A stretch of 49,042 nt of DNA from Burkholderiales bacterium (GTDB taxonomy: Bacteria; Pseudomonadota; Gammaproteobacteria; Burkholderiales; Casimicrobiaceae). Positions 28,719 to 36,619 of the stretch are shown piece after piece. Numbering within the stretch: position 1 is the stretch's first letter; each line of letters opens with the position of its first letter. Position numbers and translations under genes: made by a program. Below the pieces are notes generated by a model. That model did not search any database. It saw nothing but the letters and a program-made list of their open reading frames with translations, and was not told the DNA's origin. The DNA lies in NCBI GenBank assembly GCA_025981645.1, contig JAICXH010000007.1, positions 1 through 49,042 on the forward strand, written 5' to 3'.

Positions 28719-29754
28719 TCGCGTCGAGCGCGGCGCTTCCCGGCACGAGCTCGGCGTCGCCCTGAGCGTTGAGCGGCGCCTCGATGGTCTCGAGCGCTGC
28801 GTGAAGATCGTGCGCGCCGGGGTCGAGGTAGAGCAAGCCAGTCACCACTTCGCCGGCCGCGCGATGCGATTCGAGGTAGGCCATCGCGCGCACGCGGTCC
28901 GAAGGATCGTAATCGTCGTCGAGCTTGTGCAGCTTCAGCGTGCCGCCGTCGTGGAGGACGACGTCGCGCGTGTTGCCTGGCTCGAAGTCGACGGTGATCG
29001 GATCGCGCTCGGGCATGAAATCGAGCCGGTTCACCGCCTCGTTGTGCTCGCGCACGTAGTCGTAGCTCTTCGTCGAGCCCGGGTGATTGTTGAACGCGAC
29101 GCACGGACTGACGACGTCGAGGAACGCCGCACCCCGATGGCGCAACGCGGCCTTCAGCAGCGGCACGAGCTGCGCCTTGTCGCCCGAGAAGCTCCGCGCG
29201 ACGAAGCTCGCGCCGAGCGCGAGTGCGAGTAGCACGAGGTCGATCGGCTCGTCGCTGTTCACCGCTCCGCGCTTGCTCCGGCTTCCCTTGTCGGCGGTCG
29301 CCGAGAACTGCCCCTTGGTCAGGCCGTAGACGCCATTGTTCTCGACGATGTAGACCATGTCGACGCCGCGCCGCAGCGCGTGGGCGAACTGCCCCAGGCC
29401 GATCGACGCCGAGTCGCCGTCGCCCGATACGCCGATGTAAATCAGGTCGCGGTTGGCGAGCGCCGCGCCGGTGAGCACCGACGGCATGCGCCCATGAACG
29501 CTGTTGAAGCCGTGCGAGTTGCCGAGGAAGTAGGTCGGCGTCTTCGACGAGCAGCCGATCCCCGACAGCTTGGCGACCCGATGAGGCGCGATGCCGAGCT
29601 CGAAGCATGCCTGGATCAGCGCGGCCGAGATCGAGTCGTGACCGCAGCCTGCGCAGAGCGTCGAGATCGCCCCCTCGTAGTCGCGGCGCGTGAGCCCGAG
29701 CACGTTCTGCGGCAGTCCCGGATGATGCAGCTTCGGTTTGGCGAGATAGGTCAC
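28699..29754 (-). CDS. korB: 2-oxoacid:ferredoxin/NAD(P)+ oxidoreductase, beta (TPP) subunit
   Basis: Thiamine-diphosphate subunit, 351 aa. LCAGCGHDSISAALIQACFE, SGIGCSSKTPTYFLGNSHG, and ISGDGDS-like SGDGDSASIGLGQFAHALRR with VENNGVYGLTKGQFS form the TPP/Mg site. It converts a 2-oxoacid (probably 2-oxoglutarate) to the acyl-CoA, passing electrons on. The start is GTG. It is the last gene of a three-gene minus-strand operon. The size fits the 38 kDa beta subunit reported for the 2-oxoglutarate:NADP+ oxidoreductase of Azoarcus evansii. Confidence 0.88.
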   Translation of the reverse strand: MTYLAKPKLHHPGLPQNVLGLTRRDYEGAISTLCAGCGHDSISAALIQACFELGIAPHRVAKLSGIGCSSKTPTYFLGNSHGFNSVHGRMPSVLTGAALANRDLIYIGVSGDGDSASIGLGQFAHALRRGVDMVYIVENNGVYGLTKGQFSATADKGSRSKRGAVNSDEPIDLVLLALALGASFVARSFSGDKAQLVPLLKAALRHRGAAFLDVVSPCVAFNNHPGSTKSYDYVREHNEAVNRLDFMPERDPITVDFEPGNTRDVVLHDGGTLKLHKLDDDYDPSDRVRAMAYLESHRAAGEVVTGLLYLDPGAHDLHAALETIEAPLNAQGDAELVPGSAALDAINASLR

Positions 29755-29799
29755 GGCGGGGATCGGGGAGTGGGGAGCAAGGAGCGGGAAGTGGGATGG

Positions 29800-31662
29800 T
29801 TACGAGGCGCGGCGGATCGGCGGCCTGCGCCCCCCGGCCGCGCGCTCGCCGGTCCCGATGCCGAGAAGCTCTGCCTGCTCCGAAATCTCGCGCGTGATGA
29901 AGCGCTCGGTAATCGGCGTGCCATCGTAATGCAGCACCGAGACGATCCTGGCCGGATCGATCCCGCACTCGTTCACCAGCAGCATTCTGAGCTGTGCGTC
30001 GCGATTCTGCTCGACGACGAACACATGGCGATGCGCCGCGACGAACTCGGCGACGCTGTCGTGGAACGGGAACGCGCGGATGCGCATCCGGTCGAGGTGG
30101 ATACCCTGGCGCGTCAGCTCGGCGAGCGCCTCGGCCATCGCCGCCCCGGTCGATCCGAACCAGACGATGCCCGCGTCCGTCCGCTCGGCCGCACTGGTGA
30201 TCTCGGGCTTCGGCAGCCATGCGCGCGCACCGTCGAGCTTGCGCACGAGGCGCTGGACATTGTCGATGTAGGCGGTCCCGTCTTCGGTGTAGCGGGCGTA
30301 ACGATCCTTCGTTGTCCCCCGCGTGAAGAAGCTGCCGCGCGTCGGATGCGTCCCCGGCCAGGTCCGGTAAGGAATGCCGTCGCCGTCGACGTCGAGATAG
30401 CGTCCGAAGTCGCGCCCCGCTTCAAGCTCCTCGGCGGTCATCACCTTGCCGCGATCCATCCGGTGGGCGTCATCCCATGCGAACGGCTCGGTGAGCCAGT
30501 CCTGCATGCCGATATCGAGGTCCATCATCACGAACACAGGTGTTTGCAGCCGGTCCGCGACGTCGAAGGCGAGCGCGCCGAGCTCGAAGCACTCGCGCGG
30601 GTCCTCGGGAAACAGCAGCACGTGCCTGGTGTCGCCGTGCGATGCATAGGCGCAGGCGAGAAGATCGGCCTGCTGCGTACGCGTCGGCATCCCGGTCGAA
30701 GGGCTCCCCCGCTGGACGTCGAAGAGCACCGCCGGGATCTCGGCGAAGTACGCCAGGCCGAGGAACTCCTGCATCAGCGAGATTCCGGGGCCCGAAGTCG
30801 CGGTGAAGGCACGCGCACCGTTCCACGCCGCACCGATCACCATGCCGATCGACGCGAGCTCATCCTCCGCCTGTACGATCGCGTAGCGCCGTTTGCCGCT
30901 GGCGGGATCGGTGCGCAGCTTCCGGCACCATCTGGCAAACCCCTCGGCAAGCGACGACGACGGCGTGATCGGATACCAGGCCGCGACCGTGGCCCCGCCG
31001 TAGACGGCGCCGAGCGCGGCAGCCGAATTGCCGTCGACGAAGATCCGCGTGCCGACGCGATCGCGCCGCTCGACGCGAAGCGGCAGTGGACAGTCGAAGT
31101 GGTCGAGCACGTACGCGCGGCCGAGCTCCAGCGCGCGGCGGTTCGGCTCGAGCAGCGCCTCCTTGCCGCGGTACTGCTCGGCGAGCAGCCGTTCGATCTC
31201 GCCGGGATCGATCGCGAAAAATGCCGACAGCGCGCCGAGGTAGATGATGTTCTTGAAGAGTTGCCGCTGCCGCGCGTCGGTGTACTGCGCGTTGCACAGC
31301 TCGGTCAGTGGAACGCCCAGCGGCGTCACGTCGGTGCGGAATTTCGACGGCGGCAGCGGCCGGGTGGAATCGAAGAACAGGTAGCCGCCGGAGTCGATCT
31401 CGGCGACGTCCTTGTCCCAGGTCTGCGGATTCATCGCGACGGCGAAATCGACGCCGCCGCGCCGGCCGCGCCAACCGGCCTCGGTGATACGCACCTCGTA
31501 CCACGTCGGCAAGCCCTGGATGTTGGACGGAAAGATGTTGCGCGCGGCGACCGGCACGCCCATGCGCAGGATCGAGCGCGCGAAGAGCCCGTTGGCCGAA
31601 GCCGATCCCGAGCCGTTGACGTTGGCGAACTTGACGACGAAATCGTTGACTCGCGTTTCCAT
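29800..31662 (-). CDS. korA: 2-oxoacid:ferredoxin/NAD(P)+ oxidoreductase, fused gamma-alpha subunit
   Basis: A 620 aa subunit. Residues 1 to about 190 are the gamma domain (FVVKFANVNGSGSASANGLF, MGVPVAARNIFPSNIQGLP, VDFAVAMNPQTWDKDV). The rest is the alpha domain (AAWYPITPSSSLAEGFARW, SGPGISLMQEFLGLAYFAE, QRGSPSTGMPTRTQQADLL). The gamma-alpha fusion and a fixed pairing with korB are typical of 2-oxoglutarate oxidoreductases. It begins 5 bases after the korC stop. Substrate specificity (2-oxoglutarate versus aryl- or branched oxoacids) is not settled by sequence. Confidence 0.9.
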   Translation of the reverse strand: METRVNDFVVKFANVNGSGSASANGLFARSILRMGVPVAARNIFPSNIQGLPTWYEVRITEAGWRGRRGGVDFAVAMNPQTWDKDVAEIDSGGYLFFDSTRPLPPSKFRTDVTPLGVPLTELCNAQYTDARQRQLFKNIIYLGALSAFFAIDPGEIERLLAEQYRGKEALLEPNRRALELGRAYVLDHFDCPLPLRVERRDRVGTRIFVDGNSAAALGAVYGGATVAAWYPITPSSSLAEGFARWCRKLRTDPASGKRRYAIVQAEDELASIGMVIGAAWNGARAFTATSGPGISLMQEFLGLAYFAEIPAVLFDVQRGSPSTGMPTRTQQADLLACAYASHGDTRHVLLFPEDPRECFELGALAFDVADRLQTPVFVMMDLDIGMQDWLTEPFAWDDAHRMDRGKVMTAEELEAGRDFGRYLDVDGDGIPYRTWPGTHPTRGSFFTRGTTKDRYARYTEDGTAYIDNVQRLVRKLDGARAWLPKPEITSAAERTDAGIVWFGSTGAAMAEALAELTRQGIHLDRMRIRAFPFHDSVAEFVAAHRHVFVVEQNRDAQLRMLLVNECGIDPARIVSVLHYDGTPITERFITREISEQAELLGIGTGERAAGGRRPPIRRAS

Positions 31663-31667
31663 CGCGA

Positions 31668-33548
31668 TCAGTCGGCCGCCATCGCGCCGGCCGCAGCCGC
31701 CGCAGGCGCGTGCTTCGACGGACGCACGCGATCGGCAGCGTGGGCCATGTCGAGCAGGAACTTCTGCATGTCCCACGCCCCGGTCGGACAGCGTTCGGCG
31801 CAAAGGCCGCAATGGAGGCACACGTCCTCGTCCTTCGCCATCACCCGCCCGGTCCTCACGGGCGCCGAAACGTAGAGGTCCTGCGCGAGGTTGGTCGCCG
31901 GCGCGGAGAGGCGCGCGCGCAGGTCGGCTTCGTCGCCGTTGGCGGTGAAGCTGATGCAGTCCATCGGACAAACGTCGACGCAGGCATCGCACTCGATGCA
32001 CAGCCGGTCGCTGAACACCGTCTGCACGTCGCAGTTGAGGCAGCGCTGCGCCTCGGCGTAAGCGAGCCGCGGATCGAAGCCGAGCTCGACCTCGGTGCGG
32101 ATGTCCTTCAGCGCGACCGTCACCTCGCGCAACGGCACCCGGTAGCGGCGATCGGCATGAATCGCGTTGTCGTAGATCCACTCGTGGATGCCCATCTTCT
32201 GCGACATCAGGTTCACGTGCGGAGCGGGACGGTTCGACAGCGCCTCGCCGCGGCAATGGAGGTCGATCGAGATCGCCGCCTCGTGTCCGTGCGCGACGGC
32301 CCAGATGATGTTCTTCGGGCCGAACGCGGAGTCGCCGCCGAAGTAGATCGCCGCGTGCGTCGACGCCATCGTCTGGCGATCGACGACCGGCATGCCGCGG
32401 TCGTCGAACGCGATACCGAGGTCGCGCTCGATCCACGGGAATGCGTTCTCTTGGCCGATCGCGACGAGCACGTCGTCGCAGGCGAACTCGACCGGGGGCT
32501 CGCCGGCGGGAACGAGCCGCCTGCGCCCGCGCGCGTCCTGCTCGGGCCGAACCTTCTCGAAGCGCACACCGGTCAGCGTGCCGCCTTCGTGCACGAACGC
32601 GAGCGGCACGAGCCAGTTGTGGATCGGGATGCCCTCATGCTGCGCATCCTCCTTCTCCCACGGCGAGGCCTTCATCTCGTCGAAACCCGAGCGTACGACG
32701 ACCTGCACATCGTCGCCGCCGAGCCTCTTCGAGCTGCGGCAGCAGTCCATCGCCGTGTTGCCGCCGCCGAGCACCACGACGCGCCGACCGATCCGGGTCG
32801 TGTGACCGAACGACACCGACGAGAGCCAGTCGATGCCGATGTGAATGTGTGCCGCCGCCTCGCGGCGCCCAGGCAGGTCGAGATCGCGACCGCGCGGCGC
32901 CCCGCTGCCGACGAAGACTGCGTCGAAGCGGCCATCGGCCTCGCCGTCCACAAGTGCGCGCAGCGAGTCGATGCGCACGCCCGGCCGAAACTCGATACCG
33001 AGGCCGAGAATGTAGCCGACCTCCTCGTCGATGACGCGGTCGGGCAGGCGAAACTTCGGGATCTGCGTGCGCATCATCCCGCCTGCCTGCGCGTCCGCAT
33101 CGAACACGACGCATTCGTAGCCGAGCGGGGCGAGGTCGCGCGCAACGGTGAGCGAAGCAGGTCCGCCGCCGACCAGCGCGATGCGCTTCCCGTTGCGCGT
33201 TGCGGCGGGCTGCGGAAGGCGCGGCCGGATGTCCTCCTTGTAGTCGGCCGCAACGCGCTTCAGGCGGCAGATCGCGACCGGCTCGGGCTTCGCCGCATTG
33301 CGGCGGTGCTCGGGCGAACCCTCTTCGACGCGTCCGCGGCGGCAGGCGGGTTCGCAGGGACGGTCACAGGTGCGGCCGAGAATTCCGGGAAAGACGTTCG
33401 AATGCCAGTTGACGAGGTAGGCGTCGCCATAGCGTCCCGCGGCGATCAGGCGAATGTACTCGGGAACCGGAGTGTGGGCCGGGCAAGCCCATTGGCAATC
33501 GACGACCTTGTGAAAATAGTCGGGACGCGTGATATCCGTCGGGTTCAA
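31668..33548 (-). CDS. korC: GltD-like FAD/iron-sulfur subunit fused to ferredoxin domain, electron-transfer partner of KorAB
   Basis: A 626 aa flavoprotein. The N-terminal cluster domain starts VVDCQWACPAHTPVPEYI and includes GRTCDRPCEPACRRG. Two nucleotide-binding domains follow (RIALVGGGPASLTVARDL; VVVLGGGNTAMDCCRSSKR). The C-terminus has two [4Fe-4S] motifs, CIECDACVDVCPMDC and CLHCGLCAERCPTGAW. This layout matches the NAD(P)-reducing subunit of three-subunit 2-oxoglutarate oxidoreductases. The start is TTG with GAGGG upstream; no in-frame ATG lies near the N-terminus. It is the first gene of the operon, divergent from selD. Confidence 0.88.
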   Translation of the reverse strand: MNPTDITRPDYFHKVVDCQWACPAHTPVPEYIRLIAAGRYGDAYLVNWHSNVFPGILGRTCDRPCEPACRRGRVEEGSPEHRRNAAKPEPVAICRLKRVAADYKEDIRPRLPQPAATRNGKRIALVGGGPASLTVARDLAPLGYECVVFDADAQAGGMMRTQIPKFRLPDRVIDEEVGYILGLGIEFRPGVRIDSLRALVDGEADGRFDAVFVGSGAPRGRDLDLPGRREAAAHIHIGIDWLSSVSFGHTTRIGRRVVVLGGGNTAMDCCRSSKRLGGDDVQVVVRSGFDEMKASPWEKEDAQHEGIPIHNWLVPLAFVHEGGTLTGVRFEKVRPEQDARGRRRLVPAGEPPVEFACDDVLVAIGQENAFPWIERDLGIAFDDRGMPVVDRQTMASTHAAIYFGGDSAFGPKNIIWAVAHGHEAAISIDLHCRGEALSNRPAPHVNLMSQKMGIHEWIYDNAIHADRRYRVPLREVTVALKDIRTEVELGFDPRLAYAEAQRCLNCDVQTVFSDRLCIECDACVDVCPMDCISFTANGDEADLRARLSAPATNLAQDLYVSAPVRTGRVMAKDEDVCLHCGLCAERCPTGAWDMQKFLLDMAHAADRVRPSKHAPAAAAAGAMAAD

Positions 33549-33703
33549 TCAGGACCCTCGCTTGTGCCGATCGGCGCTCGTCGCATTGTCAATGCTACGC
33601 CTGGCCGCAAAGCAAGAAAAGCGCCGCGGTTGCAAGCGCTTGATCTCAGCGGTTTTTCCGCCGCGCACCTGAAGAACGCGGCGTGCGGCCGACGGTGCCG
33701 CGG

Positions 33704-33709
33704 TAGAAT
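33704..33709 (+). promoter_or_regulatory. candidate -10 box (TAGAAT) for selD-egtB
   Basis: TAGAAT 59 bases before the selD ATG in the 220-base divergent gap shared with korC. The -35 position is GC-rich and not convincing. The gap holds nothing else I can support apart from a TTGACA on the minus strand (33587-33592) that might serve korC but lacks a -10. Confidence 0.3.
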
Positions 33710-33768
33710 GATGCCCTGTACGTCACACGCTGTGGCGCCGCCCGAATCCTCCGCCTTGCCGGACATCG

Positions 33769-34824
33769 ATGAACGCTCCAGACCACTCTGCGATCCGTCT
33801 CACCCAGTTCGCGCACGGCGGCGGGTGCGGATGCAAGATCGCTCCGGCTGTGCTGCAGGATTTCCTTTCCGGCGTGCCGGCCTCGCTCGTGCCTCCCGAC
33901 CTCCTCGTCGGGACCGAGACATCCGACGATGCGGCCGTCTACCGGCTGAATGATCACCAGGCGATCGTCGCGACGACCGACTTCTTCACGCCGATCGTCG
34001 ACGATCCCCACGACTTCGGTGCGATCGCCGCGACCAACGCACTGTCGGACATCTACGCGATGGGCGCGACGCCGCTTTTCGCCCTCGCGCTCGTCGGCAT
34101 GCCGGTCGACAAGCTTCCCGGTGGCGCCATCCGCGCGATCCTTGCCGGGGGCAGCGAGGTTTGCCGCCGCGCGGGAATCCCGATCGCCGGCGGGCACACG
34201 ATCGATTCGGCCGAGCCGATCTACGGCCTCGCCGCGATCGGTGTCGTCGACCCGGCGCGGCTGAAGCGCAACGGCGGCGCGCGACCCGGAGACCTGCTCG
34301 TACTTGGCAAGCCGCTGGGCATCGGCCTCTACAGCGCGGCAATCAAGCGCGACCGGCTTGCCGAAGACGGCTATCGCGACATGATCGCCTGCACGACGCA
34401 GCTCAACACACCGGGAGTTGCGCTCGGTGGCCTGCCCGGCGTCCACGCGCTGACCGACGTCACGGGGTTTGGGCTGCTCGGTCACCTGCTCGAAATGTGC
34501 CAAGCGTCGGAGCTCGCCGCGCGCATCGACTTCGGCGCGGTGCCGAAGCTGCCGCTCGCAGCCGCGTTCGCGCGCGACGGCTCCGTCACCGGCGCGTCGG
34601 GACGCAATTGGGCAAGCTACGGCCACAGCGTGACCCTCGCACCCGCGATCGCGCGCTCCGAGCGCGACCTCCTCACTGATCCACAGACGTCGGGGGGGCT
34701 CCTCGTCGCCTGCGCTGCCGACGAGCGAAGCGAGGTGCTCGAAATCTTCGCGCGGGAAGGCTTCGCGGAAGCCCGGGTGATCGGTCGCTTCGATCGGGGC
34801 GTGCCCGGCATCCACGTGAGTTGA
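33769..34824 (+). CDS. selD: selenide, water dikinase (selenophosphate synthetase)
   Basis: Makes selenophosphate, the reactive selenium donor, from selenide and ATP. It is 351 aa. The catalytic loop is HGGGCGCKIAP with Cys20 and Lys23, so this is the Cys form and not a selenoprotein. TSDDAAVYRLND, TTDFFTPIVDDPHDFG, AATNALSDIYAMGATP, and TDVTGFGLLGHLLEM complete the PurM-like fold. No selA, selB or selU is in the window. The stop overlaps the start of egtB (TTGA), so the two are translationally coupled, an unusual partner for selD. Confidence 0.96.
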   Translation: MNAPDHSAIRLTQFAHGGGCGCKIAPAVLQDFLSGVPASLVPPDLLVGTETSDDAAVYRLNDHQAIVATTDFFTPIVDDPHDFGAIAATNALSDIYAMGATPLFALALVGMPVDKLPGGAIRAILAGGSEVCRRAGIPIAGGHTIDSAEPIYGLAAIGVVDPARLKRNGGARPGDLLVLGKPLGIGLYSAAIKRDRLAEDGYRDMIACTTQLNTPGVALGGLPGVHALTDVTGFGLLGHLLEMCQASELAARIDFGAVPKLPLAAAFARDGSVTGASGRNWASYGHSVTLAPAIARSERDLLTDPQTSGGLLVACAADERSEVLEIFAREGFAEARVIGRFDRGVPGIHVS

Positions 34825-36071
34825 AGGTCCGGGTGCGCGTTTCTTCCGCCCCCGAGGGGCCGGTGGTCGACCCTGGCGAGGCGCTCGCGGCACGGTATCG
34901 ACGGGTTCGCGCCCGCACGGAGGCGCTGATCGCACCATTGTCGGCCGAGGACTGCGCGCTCCAGTCGATGCCCGACGCGAGCCCTGCAAAGTGGCACCTC
35001 GCGCATACGACGTGGTTCTTCGAAACCTTCGTCGTGACGCCGGTCGACGGGCTGTATCGCTCCCCCGACCGCGTGTATCGGTCGCTGTTCAACTCCTATT
35101 ACCACGCGGTCGGCGCGCGGCACCCTCGCCCCGAGCGCGGGCTCCTGTCGCGACCTTCGCTCGCCGAAGTGCTCGACTACCGCATGCACGTCGACACCGC
35201 CATGCTGCGCCTGCTGCCGGACGCGCCCGGAGACGATCGACTGCGCGACCTGATCGAGCTCGGACTGCATCACGAGCAGCAGCATCAGGAACTCATCCTG
35301 ACCGACATCCTCCATCTGCTGTCGCGCAATCCGCTTCGTCCCGCCTACGCGCGTTCGAAGGTCGGTGCGACGCGTGCTGGCGCCTCCGGCGGCGCGCAGG
35401 CCTCGGCCCACGTCGCGGCACACGCCCCGACGGTCTGGATCGAATGTTCACCGGGCATCGCAATGATCGGGCACGACGGTGACGGCTTTGCGTTCGACAA
35501 TGAATGCCCACGCCACCGCGTGTGGCTCGATGCCTTCGCGATGGCGTCGCGCCCTGTGACCAATGCCGAGTTGGCGGCATTCATCGACGACGACGGTTAT
35601 CGGCGACCCGAGCTGTGGATGTCGTCCGGGTACGACGCGGTGACGGCGAACGCCTGGCACGCGCCTCTCTACTGGGAGCGCATGCAGGACGCGTTCGCCG
35701 AGTTCACGCTGCGCGGACTCGAAGCGCTCGATCCCGCGCGACCGGTGGCGCACGTGAGCTGGTTCGAGGCCGATGCCTATGCGCGGTGGGCAGGCGCGCG
35801 GCTCCCCACCGAATTCGAGTGGGAGGCGGTCGCACGCGGGCGAGGCGCGTCCGGCGGCGTGCCGATGGCCGGCGTCGGAGAAGTCTGGGAGTGGGCGTCG
35901 TCGTCCTACGCCCCCTATCCCGGCTTCCGGCCCGCCGGCGGCGCCATCGGCGAATACAACGGCAAGTTCATGTGCAACCAGTACGTGCTGCGCGGCGCCT
36001 CCGCCGCGACGCCGACGGGCCATTCGCGCATGACGTATCGCAACTTCTTTCCCCCCGAGACCCGCTGGTAG
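34821..36071 (+). CDS. egtB: EgtB-type sulfoxide synthase (ergothioneine or selenoneine synthesis), truncated by an amber codon
   Basis: Non-heme iron enzyme that joins a thiol (or selenol donor) to hercynine. It is 416 aa. The DinB-like domain carries the iron ligands His62 (KWHLAHTTWFFE) and His151/His155 (GLHHEQQHQEL). The C-terminal FGE-like domain has HVSWFEADAYARWAGARLPT, GEVWEWASSSYAPYPGF, GKFMCNQYVLRGAS and TYRNFFPPETRW. It then stops at TAG, yet the next codons read FSGIRLARD, the tail normally following RWQ. A CAG-to-TAG change is the simple explanation. The start is TTG at the selD stop; GTG 34833 is an alternative. Possibly inactive. Confidence 0.85.
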   Translation: MKVRVRVSSAPEGPVVDPGEALAARYRRVRARTEALIAPLSAEDCALQSMPDASPAKWHLAHTTWFFETFVVTPVDGLYRSPDRVYRSLFNSYYHAVGARHPRPERGLLSRPSLAEVLDYRMHVDTAMLRLLPDAPGDDRLRDLIELGLHHEQQHQELILTDILHLLSRNPLRPAYARSKVGATRAGASGGAQASAHVAAHAPTVWIECSPGIAMIGHDGDGFAFDNECPRHRVWLDAFAMASRPVTNAELAAFIDDDGYRRPELWMSSGYDAVTANAWHAPLYWERMQDAFAEFTLRGLEALDPARPVAHVSWFEADAYARWAGARLPTEFEWEAVARGRGASGGVPMAGVGEVWEWASSSYAPYPGFRPAGGAIGEYNGKFMCNQYVLRGASAATPTGHSRMTYRNFFPPETRW

Positions 36072-36149
36072 TTCAGCGGCATTCGCCTGGCGCGCGATCG
36101 CAGTCAGGTCAGTCCGGAATCCCGCTTCCACAATTTTGAGGCACTCGGC

Positions 36150-36344
36150 ATGCCGGACACGTACGCAGGCATGATCAGTGCTACTGTGGGTGGCCCGATT
36201 GCCGGCATGATCTCCGGGCCCATGGACGAGCAATCGCTTCGCTCGGTTGCAATTGGCGGACTCAATAGACTATCGGGCGCCGCTCCGACTGTTGCGATCG
36301 CGGAGGGATTGAGGGGACGCTATCAATGCGGGTGTTCGCAATGA
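36150..36344 (+). CDS. small Gly-rich protein of unknown function
   Basis: A 64 aa open frame with a well-placed GAGG 8 bases before its ATG. The middle is Gly- and small-residue-rich (AGMISATVGGPIAGMISGP), then SVAIGGLNRLSG, and it ends in YQCGCSQ. I do not recognise it. It lies in the same frame as egtB, so suppression of the egtB amber would extend EgtB through it. Its stop overlaps the next small gene by ATGA. The surrounding about 500 bases are clearly lower in G+C than the rest of the window, suggesting acquisition. Bacteriocin-like or toxin-like are guesses. Confidence 0.45.
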   Translation: MPDTYAGMISATVGGPIAGMISGPMDEQSLRSVAIGGLNRLSGAAPTVAIAEGLRGRYQCGCSQ

Positions 36345-36583
36345 CTGATAACGACCCAAGTCCTGGTGTGTTGCGAGTGATTGCTCATACTCCATTCATA
36401 TCAACTCCGGCCATAGCTCTTGCGGCATACGGGGTCTATGGAACTCGAGGTTGGCCGGCCACTGAGTTCGATTTCAAGGTTCCAGATCGAATTTATGTGC
36501 TGGTTGTCGTCCTCGCAGTGTGGGGGGCACTCTGGGCAACAACGGGACGACTGATTTCGAAACTTCGGAAACGAAAGGGATAG
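36341..36583 (+). CDS. small two-helix membrane protein of unknown function
   Basis: An 80 aa protein starting at the ATG of an ATGA overlap with the preceding small gene; a longer frame from 36326 is less likely. Two hydrophobic segments are visible: about residues 19-36 (PFISTPAIALAAYGVYG) and 50-73 (IYVLVVVLAVWGALWATTG), followed by the basic tail LISKLRKRKG. No family is recognised. Tight coupling to a Gly-rich peptide gene would fit an immunity or export protein, but this is inference from layout only. Base composition is near 50 percent G+C. Confidence 0.5.
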   Translation: MTDNDPSPGVLRVIAHTPFISTPAIALAAYGVYGTRGWPATEFDFKVPDRIYVLVVVLAVWGALWATTGRLISKLRKRKG

Positions 36584-36619
36584 ACTGACCGAAGGGAACT
36601 TGATCCAGCGCTCGACGCC

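Noticed and set aside
33769-33840. SelD as a selenoprotein
   Set aside because: The catalytic loop codons give GGGCGCK with ordinary Cys codons and no in-frame TGA at that site.
31710-33953. Plus-strand open frame (about 750 codons) opposite korC
   Set aside because: The minus strand encodes a flavoprotein with intact FeS and nucleotide motifs. The plus-strand translation has no recognisable domain.
36069-36071. Pyrrolysine or other programmed recoding at the egtB TAG
   Set aside because: Nothing in the window supports recoding machinery, and the tail homology is explained by a simple CAG-to-TAG change. It is kept only as a remote alternative.
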